From Rhodosalinus halophilus (GTDB lineage Bacteria > Pseudomonadota > Alphaproteobacteria > Rhodobacterales > Rhodobacteraceae): a stretch of 54,639 nt of DNA. Location of the stretch: NCBI RefSeq assembly GCF_003298775.1, contig NZ_QNTQ01000021.1:1-54639 (forward strand). The letters are read 5' to 3'. A program made the position numbers and the translations under genes. Of this stretch, positions 7,694 through 16,938 are shown one piece after another; position 1 is the stretch's first letter, and every line of letters begins with the position of its first letter. The notes under the pieces were generated by a model. That model was not told the origin of the DNA. It did no database searches and was given only the letters and a program-made list of their open reading frames with translations.

Positions 7694-8172
7694 GCAGCCT
7701 CCGTCGCGAGGCAGGCCGGGCACAGTCCGATCGCCTCGCGCACCGTCTGCTCGATCCGGAAGCCTGCCGCCTTCGCGGCGCGGCCAAGCGCGCCAGAGGT
7801 GAGTTCGGCTTCGGCCTCGGTCACCCGGTTGCAGGCGCGGCAGATCAGGAAGACGGGCGCGTGCCCGTCCTTGCCGTGCGTGCAGGCGACGAAGGCGTTG
7901 AGGCCCTCGACCCGATGCGCGAAGCCGTGCGAGGTCAGGAAATCGAGCGCACGATAGGCGACGGGCGGCTGCGCGCGCCATCCTTCGGTCCGCAGCCGGT
8001 CGAGAATGTCGTATGCCCCGAGGGCGCGGTGCTCTTCCAGCAGGATCTCGAGCACCCGTCGGCGCGCCGGGGTCAGCCGCAGGCCCTGTTCGGCGCAGGT
8101 GCGCTCGGCTTCGACCAGGCTCTCGGCGATGCAGTGGCGGTGGTCATGGGTCTCGAACGCGGTTCGGGCCAT
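7690..8172 (-). CDS. zur: Zinc uptake regulator Zur (Fur family)
   Basis: This 160-residue Fur-family repressor has an N-terminal winged helix (LTPARRRVLEILLEEHRALGAYDIL). Its C-terminal dimerisation domain carries two CxxC pairs, CRAC and CPAC, that hold the structural zinc, and HGKDGH lies between. The first gene of the zur-znuC-znuB operon, it faces znuA across a 92-nt divergent region with A/T-rich Zur-box-like sequences, so autoregulation and zinc-dependent repression of both sides are expected. The location makes Zur clearly better than Fur, Mur or PerR. Confidence 0.93.
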   Translation of the reverse strand: MARTAFETHDHRHCIAESLVEAERTCAEQGLRLTPARRRVLEILLEEHRALGAYDILDRLRTEGWRAQPPVAYRALDFLTSHGFAHRVEGLNAFVACTHGKDGHAPVFLICRACNRVTEAEAELTSGALGRAAKAAGFRIEQTVREAIGLCPACLATEAA

Positions 8173-8197
8173 CGTCGGCGGACCTTGTTCCTGAAGT

Positions 8198-8214
8198 GTA
8201 TTGCAATGTTATAC
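8198..8214. promoter_or_regulatory. Probable Zur box 1
   Basis: GTATTGCAATGTTATAC is an imperfect 17-bp palindrome (12 of 17 positions symmetric). It contains GCAATGTTATA, close to the half-site of known Zur boxes (GAAATGTTATA). It lies in the zur-znuA divergent region, 25 nt from the zur start. Confidence 0.55.
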
Positions 8215-8238
8215 TGTTTCGGATACCCGATCCGTGCT

Positions 8239-8253
8239 GTGTTATATAATTAC
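8239..8253. promoter_or_regulatory. Probable Zur box 2
   Basis: GTGTTATATAATTAC is an A/T-rich partial palindrome in otherwise GC-rich DNA, with the TGTTATAT core typical of Zur sites. It lies 11 nt upstream of the znuA start and could block that promoter when zinc is replete. Confidence 0.5.
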
Positions 8254-8264
8254 GTGAGCTCGAG

Positions 8265-9317
8265 ATGTCCATGCGTGTCAAGAATCCCGCCCTGCTCGGC
8301 GTCGTCTCCGTCTTCGCCCTCACCTCTGCCGCCGCGGCCGAGACGCCGCGAGTCGCGGCAGACATCACCCCCGTGCATTCGCTGGTCGCCCGCGTGATGG
8401 AAGGCGTGGGCACCCCGGATCTGATCGTGCGCCCCGGCGCCTCGCCGCACGGATACGCGCTCCGCCCCTCTGAAGCCGGTGCGCTGCAGGACTCCGAGAT
8501 CGTGTTCTGGATCGGCGCAGAGCTCACGCCCTCGCTCGGGCGGTCGCTCGCCGCGCTGGCCGAAGACGCCACGCACGTCGAGCTGCTCGATCTCGAGGAG
8601 ACCCGGACGCTCTCCTTCCGGACGGGCGCGACCTTCGAGGCGCATGACCACGGCCATGACGACGATCATGATCATGAAGGTCACGACCATGCACATGACG
8701 ATCATGGGCACGAAGACCATGCGCACGACGATCATGCGCATGAAGACCACGCGGAGCATGATGATCACGCGCATGACGATGGCCACGACGCGCATCATGC
8801 CCACGACGGCATCGATCCTCACGCCTGGCTGGACCCGGCCAATGCAAAGGCATGGATCGGCGTCATCGCCGCGGAACTTTCGCAGGCCGATCCGGCGAAC
8901 GCCGAGACCTACGCCGCCAACGCAGAGGCCGCCCGGCGGGAGATCGACGCGGTCGTCGAGGAAATCGAGAACATGCTCGCGCCGTTCCGTGATCTGGACT
9001 TCATCGTCTTTCACGATGCCTACCAGTATTTCGAGCGCCGCTTCTCGCTGTCGGCGGCCGGCGCGATCTCGCTCAGCGACGCTACCGATCCGAGCCCGGC
9101 AAGGATCGAGGCCCTTCGCACGCAGGTCGAGGAGCGCGGGATCGACTGCGCCTTCGCCGAGCCGCAGTTCGACGCCGGGATCCTCGACGCCGTCTTTTCG
9201 GGCACCGATGTCAGCATTGCCGTCATCGATCCGATGGGCACGGAGATTCCGCCCGGCGCCGACTTCTATCCGGCGCTGCTGCGCGATCTCGCCCAGTCCT
9301 TCGCAAGCTGCGGCTGA
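8265..9317 (+). CDS. znuA: Zinc ABC transporter substrate-binding protein ZnuA
   Basis: This 350-residue periplasmic receptor has a Sec signal peptide (cleavage near ALTSAAAA-E) and the metal-binding histidines of the cluster A-I family at about H62 (SPHGY), H186 (DPHAW) and H250 (FHDAY). Between the first and second lies a charged loop at residues 127-180 with 22 histidines, mostly as HDH, HED or HAH repeats. Such loops are known in ZnuA as zinc chaperone or sensor elements, but this one is long. ATG 8265 or 8271 could be the start; the signal peptide is intact with either. Divergent from zur and presumably Zur-repressed. Confidence 0.95.
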   Translation: MSMRVKNPALLGVVSVFALTSAAAAETPRVAADITPVHSLVARVMEGVGTPDLIVRPGASPHGYALRPSEAGALQDSEIVFWIGAELTPSLGRSLAALAEDATHVELLDLEETRTLSFRTGATFEAHDHGHDDDHDHEGHDHAHDDHGHEDHAHDDHAHEDHAEHDDHAHDDGHDAHHAHDGIDPHAWLDPANAKAWIGVIAAELSQADPANAETYAANAEAARREIDAVVEEIENMLAPFRDLDFIVFHDAYQYFERRFSLSAAGAISLSDATDPSPARIEALRTQVEERGIDCAFAEPQFDAGILDAVFSGTDVSIAVIDPMGTEIPPGADFYPALLRDLAQSFASCG

Positions 9318-9350
9318 CCGGCCGGATCCGACCTCGGAGTCGCCGGGCCT

Positions 9351-11384
9351 TCAGTCCTGTCGCAGTTCGACCCGCGCACGGGCCGTGCGCCCCTCGGCGT
9401 CGATCACCGCGAGGTCCAAGAAGCCCGCGCCCGGGTCGGGCAGGGCGATCTCGCGCCGCCGCGCGCCGGTGGCGACCGGCCGGCCGTCCGCCAGCACCGC
9501 GAAGGGCGGCGTGCCCTCGCGCAGCTTCACCACGAGGGGACCGCCGGCCAGATCCAGCACCGCGCCCTCGGGCGGAAAGGCCAGTTGGGGCGCGTCCGGG
9601 GCGGGGCCGAAGACGGCCTCGCGCCCGCGAAAGCGCCGCAAGGGCTGCGGCAGCGCCGCCGTCGGGGCGACCAGCGCCTCGGGCGGCGGCGGCGCAAGCG
9701 GCTCGGTCCCGCCCAGCCGCTCGAAGACGCGGAAAAGCACCGGCGCGGCGAGCTCCGCGCCGAAGGCGCCGGGAACCGGCGTTCCGTCCGGCCGCCCGAT
9801 CCAGACCCCGGCGACATGCCGCCCGTCCCATCCCAGGGCCCAGGCGTCGCGATGCCCGTAGGAGGTGCCCGTCTTCCACGCCAGTCGCATGCGCGGGGCG
9901 CCAGCGGGTGGCGCGAGTCCGGCGAGCACATGGCCCACCTGCCAGGCGGCGGCGCGGCTGACGAGCGCCCGGCCTTCCTCCGTCGCGCCGGGGCGGTGCG
10001 CCAGCCTAACGGCCCGCCCGCCGCGCGCGAGCCCGGCATAGAGCTGAACGAGTTCCTCGAGCGTCACGCCGACGCCGCCGAGCGCGACCGCAAGCCCCGC
10101 CCGCCCGCCGGGCAATCGCGGCGCGGCGCCCGCCCGCTCCAGCGCGGCGATCAGATGCGCCGGCCCCATCTCCTCGGTCAGCAGAACGACAGGAATGTTG
10201 AGCGAGGCGCGCAGGGCCTCTTCCACCGTCACCTCGCCACGGAAGCGGCCGTCGAAGTTCGTTGGCGCGTAGGCGCCGAAGGCCACCGGCCGGTCGTCGA
10301 TCAGCGTTTGCGGATGCGCGAGACCCCGGTCTAACGCCAGCGCATAGACGAGGGGCTTCAGCGTCGAGCCGGGCGAGCGCGGTGCGATGGTCATGTCCAC
10401 CCAGCCGTCGCGGGCCTCCGCCCCCCAGCGTGCCGCGCCGACAGTGGCCAGCACGCGCCCCGTGCGGTGGTCCGCCACCATCAGAGCAAGCGAAAGGCGC
10501 GGGTCCAGCCCCGCCAACGCCTGGCGCGCCAGCGCCTCGAGCGAGGCCTGCAGCGCGGGATCGAGCGTCACGGTATGCAGCCGCGCGGCGGGCCGCGCGC
10601 GCCGCAGCCGGTTGGCCAGATGCGGCGCTTGCGCGGGAAAGGCCCGCATTTCCTGCGGAACCGGGTCGCGGGCCGCGGCCGCGGCGTCTTCCGCCGTCAG
10701 CACGCCGGCCCCTGCCATCCGCATGAGAACCCGGTCTCGGGCCGTGCGCGCCGCGATCGGGTCACGGTCCGGCCTTCGGGCCTCGGGCGACTGCGGCAGG
10801 GCGACCAGCAGCGCGGCCTCGGCAGGCGTCAGGCGACGCGGCTCCTTGCCGAACCAGGCGCGCGTCGCGGCGCGGACCCCTTCGAGGTTACCGCCGTAAG
10901 GCGCGAGCGTCAGGTAGAGGCGCAGGATCTCGTCCTTGGTCAGCCGCCGTTCCAGCGCCAGCGCCACCCGCATCTGCCGGAGCTTTCCCGCCCAGCGGCC
11001 GGTGCCCGAGTCCTCCAGCAGCCGCGCGACCTGCATGGTCAGCGTGGAGCCGCCCGACACGATCCGCCCGTTCGCCGCCGCCTGCCCCGCCGCCCGGATC
11101 AGCGCCAGCGGGTCGACGCCCGCGTGGCTGCGAAACCGCTTGTCCTCGTAGGCCAGCAGCATGTCGATAAACCGCGCGTCCACCTCCCCCGGCGCCAGGC
11201 GCCAGCGTCCATCCGCGACGGTGAAGGCGCGCATCAGCGTGCCGTCCTCGGCCCGCATCTCGACGGAGGTCTCGGGCACGAGCGGGGGCAGAACGGTCGC
11301 CGCCACCCAGCGGTCCGCGACGTCCCGTCCGGCTGCCGCGAGGAAGAGCAGCGCGGCGAGCCAGAGGAGGGCGGTGCGCCTCAT
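9351..11384 (-). CDS. pbpC: Penicillin-binding protein 1C
   Basis: This 677-residue bifunctional peptidoglycan synthase has an N-terminal membrane anchor (residues 1-20). Its GT51 glycosyltransferase motif is EDKRFRSHAGVD with catalytic E80. The transpeptidase has SxxK at S340-K343, SLN at 394-396 and KTGTS at 504-508. The extra C-terminal domain from about residue 590 identifies PBP1C. Its start overlaps the stop of the alpha-2-macroglobulin gene by 4 nt. The same pairing occurs in Escherichia coli (yfhM-pbpC) and is thought to couple periplasmic protease trapping to wall repair. Confidence 0.95.
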   Translation of the reverse strand: MRRTALLWLAALLFLAAAGRDVADRWVAATVLPPLVPETSVEMRAEDGTLMRAFTVADGRWRLAPGEVDARFIDMLLAYEDKRFRSHAGVDPLALIRAAGQAAANGRIVSGGSTLTMQVARLLEDSGTGRWAGKLRQMRVALALERRLTKDEILRLYLTLAPYGGNLEGVRAATRAWFGKEPRRLTPAEAALLVALPQSPEARRPDRDPIAARTARDRVLMRMAGAGVLTAEDAAAAARDPVPQEMRAFPAQAPHLANRLRRARPAARLHTVTLDPALQASLEALARQALAGLDPRLSLALMVADHRTGRVLATVGAARWGAEARDGWVDMTIAPRSPGSTLKPLVYALALDRGLAHPQTLIDDRPVAFGAYAPTNFDGRFRGEVTVEEALRASLNIPVVLLTEEMGPAHLIAALERAGAAPRLPGGRAGLAVALGGVGVTLEELVQLYAGLARGGRAVRLAHRPGATEEGRALVSRAAAWQVGHVLAGLAPPAGAPRMRLAWKTGTSYGHRDAWALGWDGRHVAGVWIGRPDGTPVPGAFGAELAAPVLFRVFERLGGTEPLAPPPPEALVAPTAALPQPLRRFRGREAVFGPAPDAPQLAFPPEGAVLDLAGGPLVVKLREGTPPFAVLADGRPVATGARRREIALPDPGAGFLDLAVIDAEGRTARARVELRQD

Positions 11385-14300
11385 TCGGTCACTGTCAGCC
11401 GACCCGAGGCGGTGTTGGCGCGATACCGCGGGCGATACATGTCCTCCACCACGGCGGCCGGATGGTGATAGGTTCCGGGGCTGACCGCGCGCACGATGTA
11501 GGCGAGGCGGAACGGCTCTGCCTCGGTCCAGTCCACCTGCGCGAGGAAGCGGTCCGCGCGGAACTCGGCGTGCCGCGCCGCGGCCGTCTCCAGCCAGTCG
11601 AGCGCCGCGATATCGCCCGTGCGCAGGAGGTTGGGATTGTCGATCTCGAGTCCCGCGGGCAGGGGGTCGTCCACGATCAGCCGCCCGCCCGCGGCGTCGG
11701 CAGGTCTCACCTCCAGCACGGCGACGAGCCGCTCGCCGGATGACACGGGAAACTGCGCCGCCTCCCCGTCGAGCGTGTAGTAGCTGCGCCGCAGCGTGTA
11801 GCCGTAGCCCGAAGCCTCCACGGCCCCCTCCGGCACGCCGAAGGTGGTGATCGTCAGGTCGGTCGCGCGATCCATGCCGTTCGTGAGCGCGCGCGGCTCG
11901 CTCAGCTCAGAGGCCGACAGGCGCACCACCGGCAGGTCCAGCGGCTGCCCGTCCAGCGTGACGCCGGCAAGCGCGGGGTCGGTCAGCATCGCCTCGGCGG
12001 CGAGCAGCATCCAGGCCTGCTCCTGCGTCGAGTGCCGCCCCTCGGCCTGCGCGATCCGGGCGGCGAGCGCCGAACGGTCCACCGCCTCGGACCCGCTGGC
12101 GACGGCGAGCGTCAGAACGCCGGCTGCATCGCGCAGCGCGGTGCCATAGTCGGCGCGCCAGCCGGTCTGCGTCTCGCCCCGCTCGAGCGACCGGACCGCG
12201 CGGGCGAACATCGCGTCGGCGCGCCGCGTCTCGCCGTAGCTCGCCAGCGCGGCACCAAGCTGCGCCTGCGCCAGCGGCGTGGCGAAGGCGTCGGCCTTCA
12301 CATCGGCGTAATAGCGCAGATCGCCCAGCGCCGCCGCGCCCTCGCGCGCGAGCACCATCAGCGCATAGGCCAGATCCTCGCCGCCCCGATCGAAATCGGG
12401 TGCCGTGTTCACCCGGTTACGAAGATTGCCCATCGCGGCGCGGAAGGCGGTGTCGGGCACCTCGTAGCCCGCCGCCCGCGCGCGCGAGAGGAAATCGCTC
12501 ACATAGGCGTCCAGCCAGAAATCGCCCGAACCGGCGCTCCAGAGCCCGAAGGCGCCGTTCGCCGCCTGCCGCGTGAGGATCAGGCGAATCGCCTCGCGCA
12601 GCTTCGCGTCGATCGCCGCCTGTCGGCCCAGCCCGACGGCTTCGGCCAGCGGCGCGAGCGACATGAGCGGCAGGGCCTGGCTCGTGACCTGCTCGGTGCA
12701 GCCGTAGGGGTAACGGTCGAGCGACGCGAGAATGCCCGGCGCGTCGAATCGCGCGAGAGGACCGGCCGAGACGAGCGCGGTGCCGGTCCCCGGCCGGAAC
12801 CCGGCGAAGATCTGGTCGTCGAGCGGAAGGGTATCGCCCGCCGCGAGTGCGAGGCGGCGGGTCCGCGCCACCGGTGGGTCGGTCACGCGGATGCCCAAGG
12901 GCACCTGCTTGACGAGTTGCCGGCCGTCGGGCGTGGTGAGCGCGACGCGCACCGAGGCTTCTCCCGGCCCGCCCGCCGTGATGGGCAGGCTCAGCCGCGC
13001 CGTCTGGCCTTCGGTCAGCGTCACGCCGGAGGGCGGCTCTGCCCCCAGCGTCACGCCATCGGCGGTGACGTCGACGCCCATGCGCCCTGCCGGCCCTTCG
13101 GCGTGCGTGAGTTCCAGCAGAAGGCGGCTTTCGTCGCCCGGCGACAGGAACCTGGGCAGCGATGCGTTGACGACCACCGGATCGCGCACCAGAACGTCCT
13201 GCGCCGCCTCGCCCACGCCCGCGCGCGACCACGCGACCGCCATCAGGCGCACGGTCCCGTCGAAGGCGGGCAGGTCGAAGGTGATCTCGGCCCGCCCGTC
13301 CGGGCCCACCGTCACCGGCCCCTCGAAGAAGGCGACAAGCTCTTCGGTGGGCGGCGGCGCCTCTGCGCGCAGGCGCGCCCCCGCGTCCCCGCCCGAACGG
13401 ACCTCTCCCATCCTGCCGTTCAGCCCGTCGATCAGGCGGCCGTAGACATCGCGGAGTTCCACCCCCAGCCGTCGCTGGCCGAAATAGTGGCCGGAGGGAT
13501 CGGGCGCCCCGAAGCCGGTGAGGTTGAGAATGCCGACATCGACCGCGGCGAGCGTGACATGCGCGGTCTCGCCTTCGGCAACCCCGCCCACCTCGACGCC
13601 GACGGTCAGGGGCGCGCGCGGCGCGGCCTCGGCCGGTGCGTCCAGCGTCACGTCGAGCGCCCGGTCGCCCGGGGCGATGCCGGCATGGGCGAGGCCCAGC
13701 GCCCGGGCCGGGTTGCGGTTCTGATCCGCGTCCATGGGCCGGATCACCTGCGCCGTGACATAGGCGCCGGTGCCCCAGTCCTCGGTCACCGGCAGCTCCA
13801 CGGTGTTTTCGCCTTCGCTTACCTCGACGCTCTGCATGGCGATCAGCCGGTCGGAGACGACAGAGATCAGCGCGACGCCGGCGTGGCGCGGCACCATGCG
13901 CAGCGTGGCCGTCTCGCCGGGGCGATAGCGCTCGGCGTCGAGCGACACTTCCAGCATGTCGGGCGTGTCGGCGGCGCCCGCCGGCGCGTACCAGCCCGCG
14001 TCGAAGCTTATCGAACTCGCCGCGTAGGCACCGTCGAGCCGCTCCAACACGATCTCGTAGCGCCCCCAATCGACGGGCACCGCAATCTCGGCAGGCTCCG
14101 TGCCGGGAGAGACCTCGCCGCCCGCGACGCGGGTGCGGCTGGTCACCGGCTCCCAGTTCCAGCTGCCGTGAAGCTGATACCATTGATAGCGCGTCTCGAC
14201 CCGGTTCACCGTCCAGCCGAGGCGCATGGGGCTCGCCGCGCCCTCTGCATCCAGGCCGATCAGCCGAAAGCGCGCCTCGCTCCCCTCCTCGACCACGCCG

Positions 14301-16795
14301 TCGAAGAGCGGACGAATCCCCACCAGCGGGCCGGTGGGCGCGACCGCCCGCGTCAGAACCTCCTCGACAGGGCGGCCGGAGCCCTCGGCGACCGTGACGA
14401 CGAATTCCGCCTCCGCCGGGCGCGCGGGGCCGTCGAGCGGCGGCAACTCGGCCGCGAGCGTGGCGGCGCCATCGTCGCCGGTCGCCGTGCCCGAGGGCAG
14501 CCAGACGGTGCGCGGCTCCGCGCCCTCGTCGTGCAGGCCGAAGCGATAGCCCGGCCAGCCCTCGAGCCTGTCGGTGGGCGAAAGGCGGACGCGCCCCTCG
14601 ACCGGCAGGCCCGCGGCCGGCGCACCGAAGAGATAGCGCGCCTCGACCGAAAGCCGCGTGGTCGCGCCCGCGTGCAGCGGCGCGTCGGGCAGCGAGAGAC
14701 CCACCTCGATGCGCTCCGGCAGGAAGTCCTCGACCAGCAGCGGAGTCGCGGCGAGCGCCTCGCCCTCGGGATCGGCCTTCACCTCCAGCCGCCAGGTGCC
14801 GCGCGGGGCGCTGCCGGCGATGTCGAAGCCGAAGACGTGGCCGCCGGCCATGCCCGCGGCGGAGAGTCGCCGCGCGTATTCCACCCCGTCCGGCCGCGTC
14901 AGGATCGCGGTCAGCGGCAGGCCCTCGATCGCGCGCGCCTCGGCGTCGCGGGCGAGCGCCGTGGCGTGCACCGTCTCGCCCGCGCGATAGGCGCCGCGGT
15001 CGGTCGTCAGGAAAACGTCCACCGGCGGCGGCGCCTCGCGCCCCTCTACGCCGCGGTCGGAGAGATCGAAGGCCGGATCGGTCAGCGACAGGAACGCCAT
15101 GTCCTCGCCCTGCCGAACCGTGACCATCGCGGGCGCCGCGCCGCCCGTGCCGCGCGCGAGGCCCGGCGCGAAGCGGGCGTAGCCTCGTGCGTCGGTCTGC
15201 GCCGTCCCGAGCACGCGGTTGGCCCGCGACAGGAGTTCGACCACCACGTCCTCGCGCGGCGCGGCGTCCGACAATCCGCGCACGAAGACATGCAATCCGT
15301 CGTTGCCCATCATCGTGGTCAGACCGAGATCGGAGAGCACGAACCACTGCGTCGCGCCCGCCTGCTCCCAGGGTTCGGCGCCCGGAATCGCGGCGGTCAG
15401 CGCGTAGATGCCGGGCGGCTGGCCCGCGATGACCTCGGTCATCGGGAGGCGCGTCACCATCTCGCGGTTGAGTTCGTTCTGCACCCGGGCGGTGCCGGTC
15501 CAGACCTCTTCGGCGACCTCGCCGCCGAATCGCTGCTCCTGCCAGGGGTCGAGCGGGCGGGCGAAGAAGCCCTCCTGCATGGCGCGCAGCAGGTTCCGGT
15601 CGCTCACCCGGCGCAAAGTCAGATCGACTGTGTCGAGGTTCACGGTCTCGACCGGGATCCCCGACGCCTCGGCCCGCGGCAGGATGTAGGCCCGGCCCGG
15701 GAAGCGCACGGTGGGCTGCCGGTCACGGACGTAGAGGGTGATCTCGGTATCGGACGCCAGCGTCTCGCCGCTCTGCGCCGGCAGACCCGCGCGAAAGGTG
15801 ACGGTGTAGCGCTCGCCATGCGCCACGCCGTCGAGGCAGATGTCGCGGCCGTCGGCCTCGACCACCAGCCCGGACACCGGCAGGCGGACGTAGGTGGCAT
15901 AGTCCACTCCGGCCGGCACCAGCGGCTCGGAGAAGCGCGCGCAGAGCCGCGGGCGGGCCTGATCGCTTTCGACCTCCGTCTCGAGGATGCGGAAGCCGTA
16001 TTGCGCCACAGCGCGCTCGAGCAGCGCCGCCACCTCGTCGCGCGGCGCGATGGACTGCGCCAGGCGCAGCGCCGGGATCATGTCGCGGCCGCGCCCGAGT
16101 TCCTCGAAGCTGCGCGCCATGACGGTGAGCGCCGAGACCCGGAGCGGCGTCGGACCGGCCCGCAGCCAGGCGTTGACCGAGGCGGACAGCGCACGTTCGT
16201 GCCAGGCACGCGCCTCGCGCGGCGTGTCCTGCGCGATCCGGCGCGCGAGCAAGGCGTAGTCCAGCCAGTGGCCTGCCTCGTCGGTTCGCGCCGTGACCGC
16301 GCCGGTCCGGTCGAGCGCACCGCGCAGATCGCCCCGCGCGCGTGCCTCCGACGCGGCCTGTTCCAGCGCCTGCGTGTCCCGGGCGCCGCCCGGATGCCGC
16401 ATGCCAAGCCCGCGCGCCTGGTCGCGGGCGGCGGCGATGTCCGCATCGCTCAGAAAGACCGAGGCGGCGGCCCGCTCGGCCGCGCGGGCCTGCACCTGTG
16501 GCGGGGTATCGAGCACCTCGGCCGAGACCGCCCCCGGATAGGGTACCCGGTCCGAGATCCCGCTCTTGGGGAAGCAGGCCGCCGAGCGGGTGTTGTAGGT
16601 GAAGGCGCGACACTCGGGATTGCCGAGACAGGCCCGCTGACAGGCCTCGAGCGAGACCTCGAAGAGGGGCTGCAGATCCGCGCCGTAGAAGTCCACGTCG
16701 CGCGAGACGTCGAGGCGTCGGTCCGGCAGCGGGCTCTGGCCTAGGGCTTGCAGGGGCGGCAGAACGAGGAGGAAACACAGAAGCAGGGCACGCAT
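11381..16795 (-). CDS. Bacterial alpha-2-macroglobulin, YfhM type, with N-terminal PAN domain
   Basis: This 1804-residue periplasmic protease-trapping protein has a Sec signal (MRALLLCFLLVLPPLQALG) with no lipobox cysteine, so unlike E. coli YfhM it is not an obvious lipoprotein. Residues about 28-95 form a PAN/Apple-like module with cysteines at 52, 56, 62 and 74. The MG domains follow. The thioester motif is intact as YGCTEQ with C1366 and Q1369, so covalent capture of proteases should be possible. A C-terminal receptor-like domain ends the protein. Coupled by 4-nt overlap to pbpC. At over 1800 residues it is somewhat longer than E. coli YfhM because of the PAN module. Confidence 0.93.
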   Translation of the reverse strand: MRALLLCFLLVLPPLQALGQSPLPDRRLDVSRDVDFYGADLQPLFEVSLEACQRACLGNPECRAFTYNTRSAACFPKSGISDRVPYPGAVSAEVLDTPPQVQARAAERAAASVFLSDADIAAARDQARGLGMRHPGGARDTQALEQAASEARARGDLRGALDRTGAVTARTDEAGHWLDYALLARRIAQDTPREARAWHERALSASVNAWLRAGPTPLRVSALTVMARSFEELGRGRDMIPALRLAQSIAPRDEVAALLERAVAQYGFRILETEVESDQARPRLCARFSEPLVPAGVDYATYVRLPVSGLVVEADGRDICLDGVAHGERYTVTFRAGLPAQSGETLASDTEITLYVRDRQPTVRFPGRAYILPRAEASGIPVETVNLDTVDLTLRRVSDRNLLRAMQEGFFARPLDPWQEQRFGGEVAEEVWTGTARVQNELNREMVTRLPMTEVIAGQPPGIYALTAAIPGAEPWEQAGATQWFVLSDLGLTTMMGNDGLHVFVRGLSDAAPREDVVVELLSRANRVLGTAQTDARGYARFAPGLARGTGGAAPAMVTVRQGEDMAFLSLTDPAFDLSDRGVEGREAPPPVDVFLTTDRGAYRAGETVHATALARDAEARAIEGLPLTAILTRPDGVEYARRLSAAGMAGGHVFGFDIAGSAPRGTWRLEVKADPEGEALAATPLLVEDFLPERIEVGLSLPDAPLHAGATTRLSVEARYLFGAPAAGLPVEGRVRLSPTDRLEGWPGYRFGLHDEGAEPRTVWLPSGTATGDDGAATLAAELPPLDGPARPAEAEFVVTVAEGSGRPVEEVLTRAVAPTGPLVGIRPLFDGVVEEGSEARFRLIGLDAEGAASPMRLGWTVNRVETRYQWYQLHGSWNWEPVTSRTRVAGGEVSPGTEPAEIAVPVDWGRYEIVLERLDGAYAASSISFDAGWYAPAGAADTPDMLEVSLDAERYRPGETATLRMVPRHAGVALISVVSDRLIAMQSVEVSEGENTVELPVTEDWGTGAYVTAQVIRPMDADQNRNPARALGLAHAGIAPGDRALDVTLDAPAEAAPRAPLTVGVEVGGVAEGETAHVTLAAVDVGILNLTGFGAPDPSGHYFGQRRLGVELRDVYGRLIDGLNGRMGEVRSGGDAGARLRAEAPPPTEELVAFFEGPVTVGPDGRAEITFDLPAFDGTVRLMAVAWSRAGVGEAAQDVLVRDPVVVNASLPRFLSPGDESRLLLELTHAEGPAGRMGVDVTADGVTLGAEPPSGVTLTEGQTARLSLPITAGGPGEASVRVALTTPDGRQLVKQVPLGIRVTDPPVARTRRLALAAGDTLPLDDQIFAGFRPGTGTALVSAGPLARFDAPGILASLDRYPYGCTEQVTSQALPLMSLAPLAEAVGLGRQAAIDAKLREAIRLILTRQAANGAFGLWSAGSGDFWLDAYVSDFLSRARAAGYEVPDTAFRAAMGNLRNRVNTAPDFDRGGEDLAYALMVLAREGAAALGDLRYYADVKADAFATPLAQAQLGAALASYGETRRADAMFARAVRSLERGETQTGWRADYGTALRDAAGVLTLAVASGSEAVDRSALAARIAQAEGRHSTQEQAWMLLAAEAMLTDPALAGVTLDGQPLDLPVVRLSASELSEPRALTNGMDRATDLTITTFGVPEGAVEASGYGYTLRRSYYTLDGEAAQFPVSSGERLVAVLEVRPADAAGGRLIVDDPLPAGLEIDNPNLLRTGDIAALDWLETAAARHAEFRADRFLAQVDWTEAEPFRLAYIVRAVSPGTYHHPAAVVEDMYRPRYRANTASGRLTVTE

Positions 16796-16938
16796 GGCGA
16801 AGGGCTCCGAAACCTTCGGTCATGCTCGCAGCAGCCGCGCGCGCGATCAACGATTCCCGTGCCGCGGTTAATCGCCCGTTCATCCGACAGGCGTCATGCT
16901 GCCGACCGGTCCATGGTTAACCTTGCGGAGGCCGGCGG

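Noticed and set aside
12032-16744. A 1570-codon open frame antisense to the alpha-2-macroglobulin gene
   Set aside because: It is an artefact of high GC third-position bias: Arg, Gly and His rich, with no domain. The minus-strand frame has signal peptide, PAN module and thioester.
16846-16850. ATCAA before the hybrid kinase gene
   Set aside because: The position 10 nt upstream is CGCGC, so there is no palindrome.
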